The notes under the pieces are model-generated. The model ran no database searches. It saw only the letters and a program-made list of their open reading frames with translations, and had not been told where the DNA came from. A stretch of DNA of 64,000 nucleotides, taken from contig JAUIIK010000002.1 in the NCBI GenBank assembly GCA_030431755.1, positions 24,913 through 88,912 on the forward strand, in the 5' to 3' direction. A program made the position numbers and the translations under genes. The DNA comes from Chloroflexia bacterium. GTDB taxonomy: Bacteria; Chloroflexota; Chloroflexia; Thermomicrobiales; CFX8. This document shows positions 25,219 through 33,865 of this stretch, piece by piece (position 1 is the stretch's first letter; every line of letters starts with the position of its first letter).

Positions 25219-26376
25219 ATGCGACGGTACTTCTCACTGCGGCGGCGGCTCATTGCGAGCCTGCTTGTTCTCGGGCTGGTAGCGAGCGGCGTCATGGCAG
25301 CGCCCGTCGGGGCCGTGACCTACTACTGCAACGGCGAGCTAGCGACGATCGTCGGGGACAACAACGACAACGTGATCTATGGCCTGGCCTACGATCGTGA
25401 TGTGATCGTCGCGCTCGGTGGCAACGACGAGATCTACGCGCAGGGTGGCGACGATGTCGTCTGTGCCGGCGATGGCGACGACATTGTCTACGGCGGCGAT
25501 GGGGATGACCTCATCTTCGGTGTCGACGGCAATGATCAGCTCTACGGCGATTCCGGCGTTGAAGGCGTGAATGGCAACGACACGATCTACGGCGGACGCG
25601 GCGATGACTTCATCGACGGCCAGTTTGATGATGACACCCTCTACGGCAATCTGGGCAATGACGTGATCGTCGGCGGTGACGGCGACGACGCGCTCTTCGG
25701 CGGCCAGGACGACGATGTCCTCAGTGGCGACGCCGGCAACGACACGCTGAACGGGGCTGCCGGCGCGGACACGCTCAACGGCGGCCCAAACAACGACGAG
25801 CTCAATGGTGGCGCTGACGACGACACGCTCAACGGTGACGACGGCGACGATACCTTGCTCGGGGACGCCGGCAACGACACGCTCAACGGTGGCGCTGGCG
25901 ACGATGCGCTTATCGGCGGCGACGGCTTCGGCGTCGATAGCGGCAACGACACCATCAACGGCGGTAGTGGTAGCGACGTCGCTTTCGCCGAAGACGGCAA
26001 CGATATAGTCAATGGCGACGACGGCGTCGACTACCTCTATGCCGGGCCGGGCGCTGATACGGTCAATGGCGGCGCCGGTGACGATGTGCTCTTTGGCGAG
26101 GATGGCGACGACACGATGCACGGCAACGCCGGCGCGGACACGCTCTACGCCGGGCCCGGCAACAACCATCTCTTCGGCGACGGTCAGGCCGACATCCTCT
26201 ACGGTGACTGGGGCGATGACATCCTCGAAGGCGGCGCAGGCGCGGACGAGCTCTACGGCTACGCTGGTGATGACACGCTCTATGGCAACGGCGGCGCGGA
26301 CCTGCTCGACGGCGGGCTGGACACTGACGCCTGCTTCGGCGGAGGCGGCGTAAACTCCTTCGTCTCTTGCCCGTAA
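25219..26376 (+). CDS. Secreted calcium-binding RTX-repeat protein
   Basis: A 385-residue protein with an N-terminal signal peptide: a basic [10 protein letters not shown], a hydrophobic core to about residue 27, and likely cleavage after GVMAAPVGA. Almost the whole mature part is tandem nonapeptide repeats of the form G-G-x-G-x-D-x-L/I-x, about 35 in number (for example [30 protein letters not shown]). Such repeats bind Ca2+ as a beta-roll outside the cell. It ends in [14 protein letters not shown], with paired cysteines. RTX proteins of Proteobacteria use type I secretion with a C-terminal signal; here the Sec-type signal suggests the general pathway. No enzymatic domain is present, so a surface or matrix role is inferred. 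GGAAGGAAAG precedes the ATG. Confidence 0.92.
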   Translation: MRRYFSLRRRLIASLLVLGLVASGVMAAPVGAVTYYCNGELATIVGDNNDNVIYGLAYDRDVIVALGGNDEIYAQGGDDVVCAGDGDDIVYGGDGDDLIFGVDGNDQLYGDSGVEGVNGNDTIYGGRGDDFIDGQFDDDTLYGNLGNDVIVGGDGDDALFGGQDDDVLSGDAGNDTLNGAAGADTLNGGPNNDELNGGADDDTLNGDDGDDTLLGDAGNDTLNGGAGDDALIGGDGFGVDSGNDTINGGSGSDVAFAEDGNDIVNGDDGVDYLYAGPGADTVNGGAGDDVLFGEDGDDTMHGNAGADTLYAGPGNNHLFGDGQADILYGDWGDDILEGGAGADELYGYAGDDTLYGNGGADLLDGGLDTDACFGGGGVNSFVSCP

Positions 26377-26391
26377 CGCAACCGATCTCAT

Positions 26392-26417
26392 GGCGGCCGG
26401 CACACCAGCCGGCCGCC
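26392..26417 (+). terminator. Hairpin terminator after the RTX gene
   Basis: GGCGGCCGGC (26392-26401), loop ACACCA, then GCCGGCCGCC (26408-26417), a perfect 10-base stem followed by GTTTGCG. It lies 15 bases after the stop codon at 26376. The T-run is short, so termination may be partial. Confidence 0.6.
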
Positions 26418-26481
26418 GTTTGCGTGTGCAATGACTTCGACGCAGTACACTGGCGGTGGACCCAAACGAGACGGAGCGGGC

Positions 26482-28005
26482 ATGGATACGCCAGCTAGCC
26501 GCGACGAGACAACAGGAGCGCAGGCGCGACGCTTGCGACAGAGGCTGCTGGCCGATCTCAAACACGACGTTGCCCGGCCCACCTACGACCGCGCTCGACT
26601 GCACCCCGCGATTGTCCACATCGGCGTCGGCGGCTTCCACCGGGCCCATCAGGCCGTCTATCTGGATGATCTCGCCGAGCAGAGTATCAGCCTCGACTGG
26701 GGCGAGCAGGGTATTGGCCTACTGCCGCAGGATCGCCGGATGGCGGACGCGCTGCTGCCACAGGACTGCCTCTACACCGTCGTCGAGCGCGAAGGGGATG
26801 GCGACTCGGCCAGAGTCATCGGGGCGCTCACGGACTATGTCTTCGCGCCGGATCAGCCCGAACGGGCGCTGGATCTGCTGGCGAGCCCGGAGACGCGCAT
26901 CGTCAGCCTCACCATCACCGAGGGCGGCTACCTGCTCGATGACACGACCGGGGAGTTCGACGCCGACTACCCCACGCTTCGCGCCGATCTGGAGAACCCC
27001 GGCTCACCGCAGACGGTTTTCGGCTATCTTTGCGCGGCACTGGCGCGCAGGAGAGCTGCCGGGACAGCGCCTTTCACCGTCCTCTCCTGCGACAACCTCC
27101 AGGGCAACGGCGATGCGGCGCGACGTGCTCTGACCTCCTTCGCCCGGCTGCGGGACGCCGAGTTCGCGGACTGGATCGAGTCGGAGGTCGCCTTCCCGAA
27201 CAGCATGGTCGACCGCATTACGCCGCAGACGACGGACGACGACCGCAGGCTCGTCGCGGCGTCGTTCGGCATCGTCGACACCTGGCCGGTGGTGACCGAG
27301 CCGTTCAGGCAGTGGGTCCTTGAGGACCGCTTCAGCAATGGTCGTCCGCCGCTCGAAGCTGTTGGCGTCCAGCTTGTGCCGGACGTCGCGCCCTACGAGA
27401 CGATGAAGCTGCGCCTGCTCAACGGCAGCCACCAGGCGCTGGCCTACCTCGGCCTGCTGGCTGGCTACGAGTATGTCCACGAGGCGCTGGCTGACGACGT
27501 CATCCAGGGCTTCCTCGTTCGCCTGATGGAGGACGAGGTAGGTCCGTTGCTCTCGCCCGTTCCGGGCATCGACTTGACGCAGTACCAGTCAACCTTGATC
27601 GAGCGCTTCTCCAACCCGGCGATCGCCGACACCCTGGCACGCCTTGCGACCGATGGCTCCGACCGTATGCCGAAGTTCGTCCTGCCCTCGCTGACGGAGG
27701 CGCTCGACCAGAACCGGCCGACGCCACTACTGACGCTCGCCGTGGCTGCGCACATCCGCTGCCTCCAGGGCGCTGATGATGCCGGACGACCTATTGTGAT
27801 CGACGATAGCCGGGGGCTGACGCTCCAGCGCATCGCCCGTGAGAGTGGCACGGATCCCCGGCCATTGCTGGCAGTCCGAGAGGTGTTCGGGGATCTCGGG
27901 GCGCGCGAGGACTGGCGCTCCGACCTGGCGCGTGTGCTGAGAAAACTCGATGATAATGGTGTTCGGCAGACAATCACCGCCCGACTTAGCCGCGGCAACA
28001 ATTAA
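26482..28005 (+). CDS. Mannitol/mannonate/altronate dehydrogenase family protein
   Basis: A 507-residue NAD-dependent polyol or sugar-acid dehydrogenase (long-chain mannitol dehydrogenase family). The dinucleotide site is HIGVGGFHRAHQAVYLDDL. The mid-region SCDNLQGNGDAARRALTSFA and NSMVDRITPQT match the family. MKLRLLNGSHQALAYLG carries the catalytic Lys and His. It could be D-mannitol 2-dehydrogenase or fructuronate reductase; sequence alone does not decide. The ATG at 26482 is preceded by CGGAGCGGG. An ATG at 26431 is possible but lies without a site just behind the RTX terminator. No neighbouring sugar transporter is visible. A DinB-family gene follows after 26 bases. Confidence 0.88.
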   Translation: MDTPASRDETTGAQARRLRQRLLADLKHDVARPTYDRARLHPAIVHIGVGGFHRAHQAVYLDDLAEQSISLDWGEQGIGLLPQDRRMADALLPQDCLYTVVEREGDGDSARVIGALTDYVFAPDQPERALDLLASPETRIVSLTITEGGYLLDDTTGEFDADYPTLRADLENPGSPQTVFGYLCAALARRRAAGTAPFTVLSCDNLQGNGDAARRALTSFARLRDAEFADWIESEVAFPNSMVDRITPQTTDDDRRLVAASFGIVDTWPVVTEPFRQWVLEDRFSNGRPPLEAVGVQLVPDVAPYETMKLRLLNGSHQALAYLGLLAGYEYVHEALADDVIQGFLVRLMEDEVGPLLSPVPGIDLTQYQSTLIERFSNPAIADTLARLATDGSDRMPKFVLPSLTEALDQNRPTPLLTLAVAAHIRCLQGADDAGRPIVIDDSRGLTLQRIARESGTDPRPLLAVREVFGDLGAREDWRSDLARVLRKLDDNGVRQTITARLSRGNN

Positions 28006-28031
28006 GTTTGTAACCAGAAGGATGGCCTGAG

Positions 28032-28523
28032 ATGGCACGCAAACACATGCCGGTCGAACAGCTCCTGGCGCTCCTCGCCGAAACACCGCCCAGCATCGCT
28101 GCGGTGACCACAGGAATCGACGCCGAAGCGTTGCGCGCGGCCCCGGAACCCGGCGAATGGTCTGCCAACGAGGTGCTAGCCCATCTGCGCGCCTGCGCCG
28201 ATGTCTGGGGCGACTGCATCGCAACGATCCTGGCGGAAGACCACCCAACCATCCAGGCGCTCAACCCCAAGCGCTGGATCAAGAGCACCGACTATCCCGA
28301 ACTGGAGTTCCGCCCCTCGCTGGATGCTTTCACCGCGCACCGTGACGGGCTCCTGGCGCTCCTCGAACCGTTGGCGCCGGCAGATTGGGAACGCACTGCG
28401 ACGGTGACTGGCGCGGGCAGCCCACTCGAACGCACGCTGCACTCCTTCGCCGACCGTCTAGCCCGCCACGAGCGCTCCCACATCAAACAGATTGAGCGCA
28501 CCGTTGCCGCAGTGTCCGCCTGA
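28032..28523 (+). CDS. DinB-family four-helix protein
   Basis: A 163-residue DinB-fold protein, a four-helix bundle that usually binds a divalent metal through three histidines. Candidate ligands are in EWSANEVLAHLRACADVW and in RLARHERSHIKQIERTVA, the typical second-and-fourth-helix arrangement. Family members include thiol-dependent transferases (bacillithiol or mycothiol S-transferases) and damage-induced proteins of unknown activity. It starts at the ATG at 28032 after CCAGAAGGATGGCCTGAG. It may be co-transcribed with the polyol dehydrogenase 26 bases upstream. Three related genes lie at 30.3-31.9 kb on the other strand. Confidence 0.82.
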   Translation: MARKHMPVEQLLALLAETPPSIAAVTTGIDAEALRAAPEPGEWSANEVLAHLRACADVWGDCIATILAEDHPTIQALNPKRWIKSTDYPELEFRPSLDAFTAHRDGLLALLEPLAPADWERTATVTGAGSPLERTLHSFADRLARHERSHIKQIERTVAAVSA

Positions 28524-28708
28524 CCGAGACAGGCCGTGGGATGGCGTTTAGCGCCAAGCCCCATGCAATTGGGTTGACAGGTGGTGTTCAGCGTCCTCCG
28601 TCTGCGCATGATGCTCCTCCGCCGAGCGAAGACGTATGCACTTGTCTCATCTAGCACAGGGGGGAGCCGTCGGAGAGGGCGACTTGTCCTGTCCAGACGC
28701 CCATACGG

Positions 28709-28878
28709 GTGTCCTTCTGAGCGCTGCGAAGAACCCAACTCGCCCCTGGCCAGGACAACACGGTGCTTCGATGCTCAAATGCACGGTTCCTGCCTGGGAG
28801 ACTTGACGTATGGCCATCGCCACCGTCGAGTTCCAGTCGCGAGATGAGTCGGGTTCTTCGCTCCGCTCTGAATGACGC
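28709..28878. repeat. Long imperfect inverted repeat
   Basis: The left end (GTGTCCTTCTGAGCGCTGCG, continuing AAGAACCCAAC) and the right end (GTCGGGTTCTTCGCTCCGC, continuing TCTGAATGACGC) are imperfect inverses over about 34 bases around an insert of about 100 bases. Its 'cttctgagc...gaagaa' style ends are of a kind common in dispersed intergenic repeats. Confidence 0.65.
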
Positions 28879-29025
28879 GCGGTGGCGTCTTTGCGGGGAA
28901 ACTGGGGCGACGCGCTGCTCATCCGGCGGCACAAGTGGGCGGCGCTCCACCTGCATGAGGGAGACTGCTAGACCCGATAGCACAACGGTGCGCTACCGTG
29001 AGCGAAAAACTCGCGTACCAACATC

Positions 29026-29100
29026 ATAGGGGTGGAGTTCATCTCCGCCCGGTTTCGTCTTCGATCCCGCTGCCAGGTGGAGGTGAACTCCATCCTTACG
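29026..29100. repeat. Palindromic repeat, same family as the gltB insert
   Basis: The left arm CATAGGGGTGGAGTTCATC, continuing TCCGCCCGGT, and right arm GGTGGAGGTGAACTCCATCC, continuing TTACG, are imperfect inverses. The left arm is almost identical to the left end of the element translated within gltB (7359 on). It is intergenic here. Confidence 0.8.
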
Positions 29101-29136
29101 ATTCGCGAGAAGCGGCCAGCTTCGATCTAGCTTGAT

Positions 29137-30282
29137 CTAGGGACTGGCGAGCACGCGGGTCTCGAAGTCGGGGAGCTTGTCCCACCAGTGGCCGTAGCGC
29201 GCGTAGACCTGCGGGTCGCGGTCGGCGAGGAAGGTTGCGAGTTGCTGAGCCTCTTCTGCAAGCGCGGCCCAGACGTCATCGGGCAGGTCATGGAAGGCTG
29301 TCGCTTCGATGCCCTGGTCGGTGGCGCGCCAGATGCCGGCGACATAGCCATCGACGAGCAACGTCGGGAGCACGTCGCCATTTCTGCGGATGACGATCTG
29401 GCGGTACTCGGGCGGGATGATCCGATCACGGACGAAGTAGGCCAGCAGGATGTTGTCCCACATCCCGAGCAGCCGGGGCGGAGCGGGTGTCTCTTCATCG
29501 AGAAGCTGTCCGCCCGGAATATCGAACAACTCCTCGCCACTCGGGCCGACCAGTTGCACGGTCTCGGCTGCAAGCCCTGCCAAAGCCTCTCGCACTCTGG
29601 TTCGCTGGACGAGCGTAAATTGAGCAATGTCGGCAACCGATGCCGGCCCGAATCCGCTGAGGTAGCGCAGGATTAGCGTTTGCAGGGATGCGGTAGCGAC
29701 CTCGGGATTGTCCAGGACTGGCACGATGCGGGGCGCGATGTAGGAGATACCTGCGCCAAACGACCAGGTTTCGCCTGTCGGAGCGCGCAGCAGCGGCGCA
29801 TATTGTCGCATGCCCCACCAAGCGCCTTTAGGCGCAGCCTCACCGAGCTGTGTTTCCAGCCAGGCGCTCAGTTCCGCGGCGCTTTGCGGCGTCTCGGCTG
29901 CGGTCAAGAGCGCCGGAACGAGGGTGGCGGCATCCTCCTCAGACAGGCCGCTTGCCTTGAAACGGCGATCGCGGAGCCGTGCGGCAAGGATGGTTGGCTC
30001 GGTTGCCTCACGAAAGATCGGGTAGTCATCTGCAAGCGCCGCGTGGAGGGTTATCCGCATCATCGTCGCTTTGACGACGGTCAGGTTGTTGAAGGCGGCG
30101 TCGAGCTCGGCGGGATCGAAGTCGTCAATCCGGTTCCACAGCGCCAGGTAGGGCGAGGCCGGATGCTGCGCCTGGATCGCGACGACGCGGCACACGGCAT
30201 CTTCCAGGCCGAGCGGCTCGCGCTGCAATAGCATCTGGCGGCCAAGCGTGGAGCGGTTGAGCTCGCGTGCGGTCATCTCCAT
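29137..30282 (-). CDS. Winged-helix DNA-binding protein, AlkZ/YcaQ-like (HTH_42)
   Basis: A 381-residue protein of the HTH_42 family, which includes the DNA glycosylases AlkZ and YcaQ that excise bulky or cross-linked adducts. The Q-x-Q catalytic motif is present as CRVVAIQAQHPASPYLALWNR (residues about 33-53). Tandem winged helices follow, with GPASVADIAQFTLVQRTRVREAL, and a C-terminal beta-barrel-like region (VLPTLLVDGYVAGIWRA). In actinomycetes AlkZ homologues confer self-resistance to DNA-alkylating metabolites; here a repair role is inferred. The ATG at 30282 lies one base after the stop of the DinB gene upstream, so it is the last gene of an operon 31329 to 29137. Confidence 0.85.
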   Translation of the reverse strand: MEMTARELNRSTLGRQMLLQREPLGLEDAVCRVVAIQAQHPASPYLALWNRIDDFDPAELDAAFNNLTVVKATMMRITLHAALADDYPIFREATEPTILAARLRDRRFKASGLSEEDAATLVPALLTAAETPQSAAELSAWLETQLGEAAPKGAWWGMRQYAPLLRAPTGETWSFGAGISYIAPRIVPVLDNPEVATASLQTLILRYLSGFGPASVADIAQFTLVQRTRVREALAGLAAETVQLVGPSGEELFDIPGGQLLDEETPAPPRLLGMWDNILLAYFVRDRIIPPEYRQIVIRRNGDVLPTLLVDGYVAGIWRATDQGIEATAFHDLPDDVWAALAEEAQQLATFLADRDPQVYARYGHWWDKLPDFETRVLASP

Positions 30283-30283
30283 A

Positions 30284-30838
30284 TCAGTCCGGTGGATCCT
30301 GTCCAGTGAGCCCGTCGATCGATTCGCGAATCAGGTCGGCATGACCGTTGTGCCGGGCGTACTCCTCGATCATGTTGAGCAGGACGTAGCGCAGGCTCGG
30401 CAGCCAGGTGGCATCCTCGGCGCTTCCCGTGCCCGGGAGGTCGAGCTGGTTGCTTGCCAGCGCCTCAGCGAAGCGTGACCGGGAGCGTTCGACAGCACTC
30501 TCCCAGCGTTCGTAGAGCATCTTGGGGGTATCTTCGGCAGCAGTGCGCCAGTCCCATGCGCGGTCATGCTCCCAGTCGACGCCATTCCACGGAGCTAGCT
30601 GCTTCTGACCGAGCAACCACTCGGTCGACATATCGTCCTCGAAGCGGGCGAGGTGCTTGAGTAAGCCGCCGATGCTCATCGACGAGGGGGCAAGCGTAGC
30701 CTGGAGCCCGGCGTCGTCGAGCCCTCCAGATTTCCAGGCGAAGGTCGCGCGTTGACGTTCCAGAAAGCCGAGCAAGGTCGCCGCTTCATTGCCTGCGACC
30801 GGCAGCTCCGGTCTGGCTGGCTTGCTCCGTCCGCTCAC
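30284..30838 (-). CDS. DinB-family protein (DUF664 type)
   Basis: A 184-residue four-helix-bundle protein of the DUF664 branch. Diagnostic segments are MSIGGLLKHLARFEDDMSTEWLLG, with a helix-2 His, and the C-terminal LNMIEEYARHNGHADLIRESIDG, with two His ligands. Members are probably metal-dependent thiol transferases; the related mycothiol-dependent maleylpyruvate isomerase fold is shared. It overlaps the upstream ClbS-like gene by 4 bases and is one base ahead of the AlkZ-like gene. Three genes are therefore tightly coupled, which suggests a common role in handling electrophiles or DNA damage. Confidence 0.85.
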   Translation of the reverse strand: MSGRSKPARPELPVAGNEAATLLGFLERQRATFAWKSGGLDDAGLQATLAPSSMSIGGLLKHLARFEDDMSTEWLLGQKQLAPWNGVDWEHDRAWDWRTAAEDTPKMLYERWESAVERSRSRFAEALASNQLDLPGTGSAEDATWLPSLRYVLLNMIEEYARHNGHADLIRESIDGLTGQDPPD

Positions 30839-31329
30839 CGCGTCTCCAGCCAGGCCCGAATCGAAGGCTCGTGCTCGTCGTGGAGATGGTCGAAGAAGTC
30901 CGCTTCGATGAGCGCCTTGCCGCCCATCTCCGCATATGTGCCAGGTGTCAGCAGATGCTCATCCGGCATCGTCGCGATCAGCTCGGCGAAGCGCTCATAC
31001 CAGCTATCGGCATCGGCGAGCACCGCGCTTAGTGGCCGGTCGCGGTGTTGCTCGCGAATCCAGGCATTGAGCGCTTCCCAGTTCTCTTCGTCATCGTCGT
31101 CGCCGAGCTCCTCAGGCCAGGGCGCTGGCGGTTTTCGGTCAGGCCCGGCAGCCATCCGCGCAAGCATCCGATCCTGCCAGAAGGTCACGTGGGCGGCGAG
31201 GTCCTTGAAGGTCCAGTCACCCATCGGGCCCGGTTCGTCCATGCGCTCTTCGCCAACCTCAGCCAGCAGCGCGTGCCAGGCCGCGCGCTCCTCTTCGATC
31301 TGCTGCAACAGCTCAGCGCGAGTTCTCAT
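30835..31329 (-). CDS. ClbS/DfsB-like DinB-fold protein
   Basis: A 164-residue DinB-fold protein with ClbS/DfsB features: RAELLQQIEEERAAWHALLAEVGEERMDEPG at the N-terminus, WTFKDLAAHVTFWQDRML (His in helix 2) and FFDHLHDEHEPSIRAWLE at the C-terminus. ClbS is a cyclopropane hydrolase that protects against colibactin; other members are uncharacterised. An ATG at 31329 starts it. Its stop overlaps the next DinB gene by 4 bases. The link to an AlkZ-like glycosylase two genes on makes protection from a DNA-reactive compound an attractive but unproven idea. Confidence 0.78.
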   Translation of the reverse strand: MRTRAELLQQIEEERAAWHALLAEVGEERMDEPGPMGDWTFKDLAAHVTFWQDRMLARMAAGPDRKPPAPWPEELGDDDDEENWEALNAWIREQHRDRPLSAVLADADSWYERFAELIATMPDEHLLTPGTYAEMGGKALIEADFFDHLHDEHEPSIRAWLETR

Positions 31330-31369
31330 GTTCCGTGCCTTTCGCTTTCCACTCGGCGCACTTGCCGGT

Positions 31370-31852
31370 TCATACAGTCCGGACGCTCAACTCCCAGAGG
31401 GCGTGGTCGACCTCCGGGATGTCGGGAACATCGAGGCGGGTGAGGATGTGGATGACTTCGCTGCGGTGCTCGGCGTTGTGGAGGACGACGTGGATTGCCA
31501 TCGCGCCTACGGTCATGCTGCCGCCGAAGTGATCGACGAAGGTGTCGTCCAGACCGCCCTCGTCGCGCTTCTGGCGCACCAACGCCGCGAACTTCTCGTG
31601 CGCGGCCGCGTGGCGCTCGGTCAGGACGGCGATTGATTGTTTGTCGCGCGCGATGCCGTCGGTCGCCTGGCCGGCCGCGAGCCTGGTCCAGAATTCGATA
31701 TTAAAGAAGGTGTGGTCGTAGGTGGCGCGCAAGGTGCGGTGGCCGATGTCGAACTCCTGGTCGAGCTGCGCATCGGACAGCCCATTGCTCGTCTCCAGCA
31801 GCTGTAGCGTCGCCCAGCGGTCGTGCTCCAGCAGGCGGTCGAGTAGGTCCAT
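31370..31852 (-). CDS. DinB-family damage-inducible-type protein
   Basis: A 160-residue protein of the classic DinB branch: LLEHDRWATLQLLETSNGLSD at the N-terminus, LRATYDHTFFNIEFWTRL with the helix-2 His, and MAIHVVLHNAEHRSEVIHIL with the two C-terminal His of the metal site. The H-x(n)-H-x3-H spacing is intact, so metal binding is likely. The gene lies 40 bases upstream of the ClbS-like gene on the same strand and probably heads the operon running to 29137. RBS-like AGAGATTC precedes the ATG at 31852. Confidence 0.87.
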   Translation of the reverse strand: MDLLDRLLEHDRWATLQLLETSNGLSDAQLDQEFDIGHRTLRATYDHTFFNIEFWTRLAAGQATDGIARDKQSIAVLTERHAAAHEKFAALVRQKRDEGGLDDTFVDHFGGSMTVGAMAIHVVLHNAEHRSEVIHILTRLDVPDIPEVDHALWELSVRTV

Positions 31853-31966
31853 GCAGAATCTCTCTATCGGTGCTGTACGTATAGAACACTCGTTCTGCTA
31901 CAGCGTATCGTTCATGTGGAGAGTTGACAAGGGGTCACGTCCGGTTCGGCGTGTGCATTCCGGCCG

Positions 31967-33376
31967 TTAGTCGGGATCGAGGTCGTCGGCTTCGAGCAGA
32001 TCCCAGGCGGCCCTCCGGCCCAGCTCGGTTTGCCCGGCTATGTGGTAGCTGTAGCGCAGCAACCAGAGGACGACCGCGATGACGGCGATGGGCGCGAAGA
32101 CCATGACGACCCGGTAGCCGGCCGCCGATGCGATGACGCCGAGTGCCAGCACGCTAAAGAGCGTCAAACCGTTTTCCAGCACTTCCTGCGTCCCGAAGGT
32201 CGCGCCCTGCCGGACGAGCGGAACTGCCCGGTTGATGAAGTTCATGACCGTTGCGCCGGAGATCGTCGAGCCAAAATTGAGCGGGATCGAGAGGAATGAC
32301 GCTGCCAGGACTTTGTCGCTTGGCTCTGCGCCAAATGGTTCGAGCAAGCGTAGTGGGCTGAGCGGCGCGAGAATCGGCGCAAGCAGGTCGATCAGGCCGA
32401 ATCCGGCCATGCTGACAGACATGATGATGATCGAGACCACTGCCAGGCGCCGCTCGCGCCAACGGTGGATCATCCGTGGCGCGCCGAGCGTCCCGAGTAG
32501 CAGGCCGAGCCCTGCCGGCGCGAAGATGAAGACCGCGTTGGCCGGATCATCTTCAAGGACCACACCGACGTAACGGGGAATCAGCGTGTTGAAGCCCTCG
32601 AAGAGCGCCACGACGGTTGCGCCCGCCAGGATCATCGTCGCGACGGCGCGGTGGCGGACGATCAGCCCGGCGGTATGGCTGAGCGACAGGGCCTGCGGCT
32701 TCCACTGGATCTCGCGTAGCGTTGCCCAGGTTGGTCGATCCTCTTCGACGGGGATGCTCAGCGCCCGGACCGCGCCGAGCGCGTAGATCACTGCGCCGGT
32801 GTAGAGCACGACGTCAATTGACGTCGTCTTGATCAGGATCGGCGCGAGGAAGGCCGAGCCGATGCCGGACGCGACCGAGCCGACGACCGAAACGAGCGCG
32901 CTGGTCGTCGCGAGCTGGGCCGGGGTCGCAACCAGGGCCGTCGCTGCCTTCAGGCCGGGGGAGACGATCTGCATAATGAGGCTTGTCAGGAACATCAGCA
33001 ACATCAATGAACCGACGGTCGTGCCGAGGTAGAGCGGCGTCACGATGCAGACGAGCGCCAGGAAGAGGTGGCCGCCGGCTACGGCGACGCGCTTCGAGAG
33101 CGAGTCGGCTGCCGTGCCGCCCTGGAAGCCGAAGAGCAGCGCTGCCAGATAGGACGATGCGCCGACCAGGGCGATCTGGATCTGAGACGCATCCAGCCGG
33201 GCGAGGTAGACCATCGAGCCGTAAGAGATCGTCGCCATCGCCATCTTGCTCATGGCCCGTGAACTGGCCAGGACGCGGACATCCGGGTTACGGAGCACCT
33301 CACCGTAGCCGACTGCGTCCTCCGGTGGCCGGTCTGCGGCCGTTTCAACAGGGAGGCCGGGCGGCGGTTCGGTCAT
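31967..33376 (-). CDS. MFS-type transporter
   Basis: A 469-residue polytopic membrane protein with about 12 helices and an MFS layout: FGFQGGTAADSLSKRVAVAGG at the loop-2 signature position, long hydrophobic spans (LFLALVCIVTPLYLG, SLMLLMFLTSLIMQIV) and a central cytoplasmic loop (VEEDRPTWATLREIQWKPQ). The N-terminus is a soluble Pro-rich tail. The family is similar to uncharacterised actinobacterial and Chloroflexota exporters. Whether it exports drugs or lipids is not visible. No regulator is adjacent. It lies between the DinB operon and a DUF3817 gene, both on the same strand. Confidence 0.85.
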   Translation of the reverse strand: MTEPPPGLPVETAADRPPEDAVGYGEVLRNPDVRVLASSRAMSKMAMATISYGSMVYLARLDASQIQIALVGASSYLAALLFGFQGGTAADSLSKRVAVAGGHLFLALVCIVTPLYLGTTVGSLMLLMFLTSLIMQIVSPGLKAATALVATPAQLATTSALVSVVGSVASGIGSAFLAPILIKTTSIDVVLYTGAVIYALGAVRALSIPVEEDRPTWATLREIQWKPQALSLSHTAGLIVRHRAVATMILAGATVVALFEGFNTLIPRYVGVVLEDDPANAVFIFAPAGLGLLLGTLGAPRMIHRWRERRLAVVSIIIMSVSMAGFGLIDLLAPILAPLSPLRLLEPFGAEPSDKVLAASFLSIPLNFGSTISGATVMNFINRAVPLVRQGATFGTQEVLENGLTLFSVLALGVIASAAGYRVVMVFAPIAVIAVVLWLLRYSYHIAGQTELGRRAAWDLLEADDLDPD

Positions 33377-33514
33377 CGGACCCTTTCAGCAGTCACATGA
33401 CGCGGTGCGTGTCGTCTGAGATCGCGTCAATTGGAGCTTCCGGTTTCGGCTGGGTCGATGGATTCTAGTATGGGCGCGTCCGAACCCGGTCACTCGTCAA
33501 CATTGTGCGCTCTT

Positions 33515-33865
33515 CTACGCCGGGCGCTGGTCTCCACCGGGCGTGGCGGGCAATGCGTCTGGCGCCTGGCGCGCCCGGTCTTCGTCGAACGCGAGCTTGG
33601 CGACCCAGAAGCCGAGACCGGGCACGAAGAGCGCGAGGATGTCGATGATGATCGTCTGCAGGCTGAAGCGATAACGCACCAGGCAGGCGACGAAGAGCAG
33701 CACGTAGATGATGACCAGAAAGCCGTGGATGCTGCCGAAGAGGCTGATCGCGCCGTCGCCCCAGGACGTTTCGACGACATAGGTGAAGAACATGCTGATC
33801 AGCAGCAAGATCCAGGATATTGACTCCAGGATTGCCATCCAGGCGAATCCTCGCAACAGTGACAC
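33515..33865 (-). CDS. DUF3817-family membrane protein
   Basis: A small integral membrane protein, 116 residues from the GTG at 33865, chosen because GGAAGGA lies 9 bases upstream; longer frames run through non-coding sequence. The order is RGFAWMAILESISWILLLISMFF, GSIHGFLVIIYVLLFVACLV and IIIDILALFVPGLGFWVAKL, i.e. three hydrophobic spans with the E-S/G-I-S and G-x-H-G motifs typical of DUF3817. The C-terminal tail is soluble (DEDRARQAPDALP). The family has no known function and is widespread in actinobacteria and Chloroflexota. Confidence 0.8.
   Translation of the reverse strand: MSLLRGFAWMAILESISWILLLISMFFTYVVETSWGDGAISLFGSIHGFLVIIYVLLFVACLVRYRFSLQTIIIDILALFVPGLGFWVAKLAFDEDRARQAPDALPATPGGDQRPA

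Larger units (their letters stand above)
28524..29136. other. Repeat-bearing intergenic region
   Basis: About 610 bases between convergent DinB and winged-helix genes. It contains two palindromic repeat elements (28709-28878 and 29026-29100). Short frames on both strands run through the repeats and are not credible genes. Confidence 0.5.

Noticed and set aside
25339..26649. A 436-codon minus-strand frame opposite the RTX gene
   Set aside because: Its Val/Ala/Ile-rich periodicity is the mirror of the RTX nonapeptide codons. No start site or homology is apparent.
28581..29029. Short frames on both strands through the 28.7-29.1 kb repeats
   Set aside because: Their sequence is dictated by palindromic repeats; no independent support as genes.
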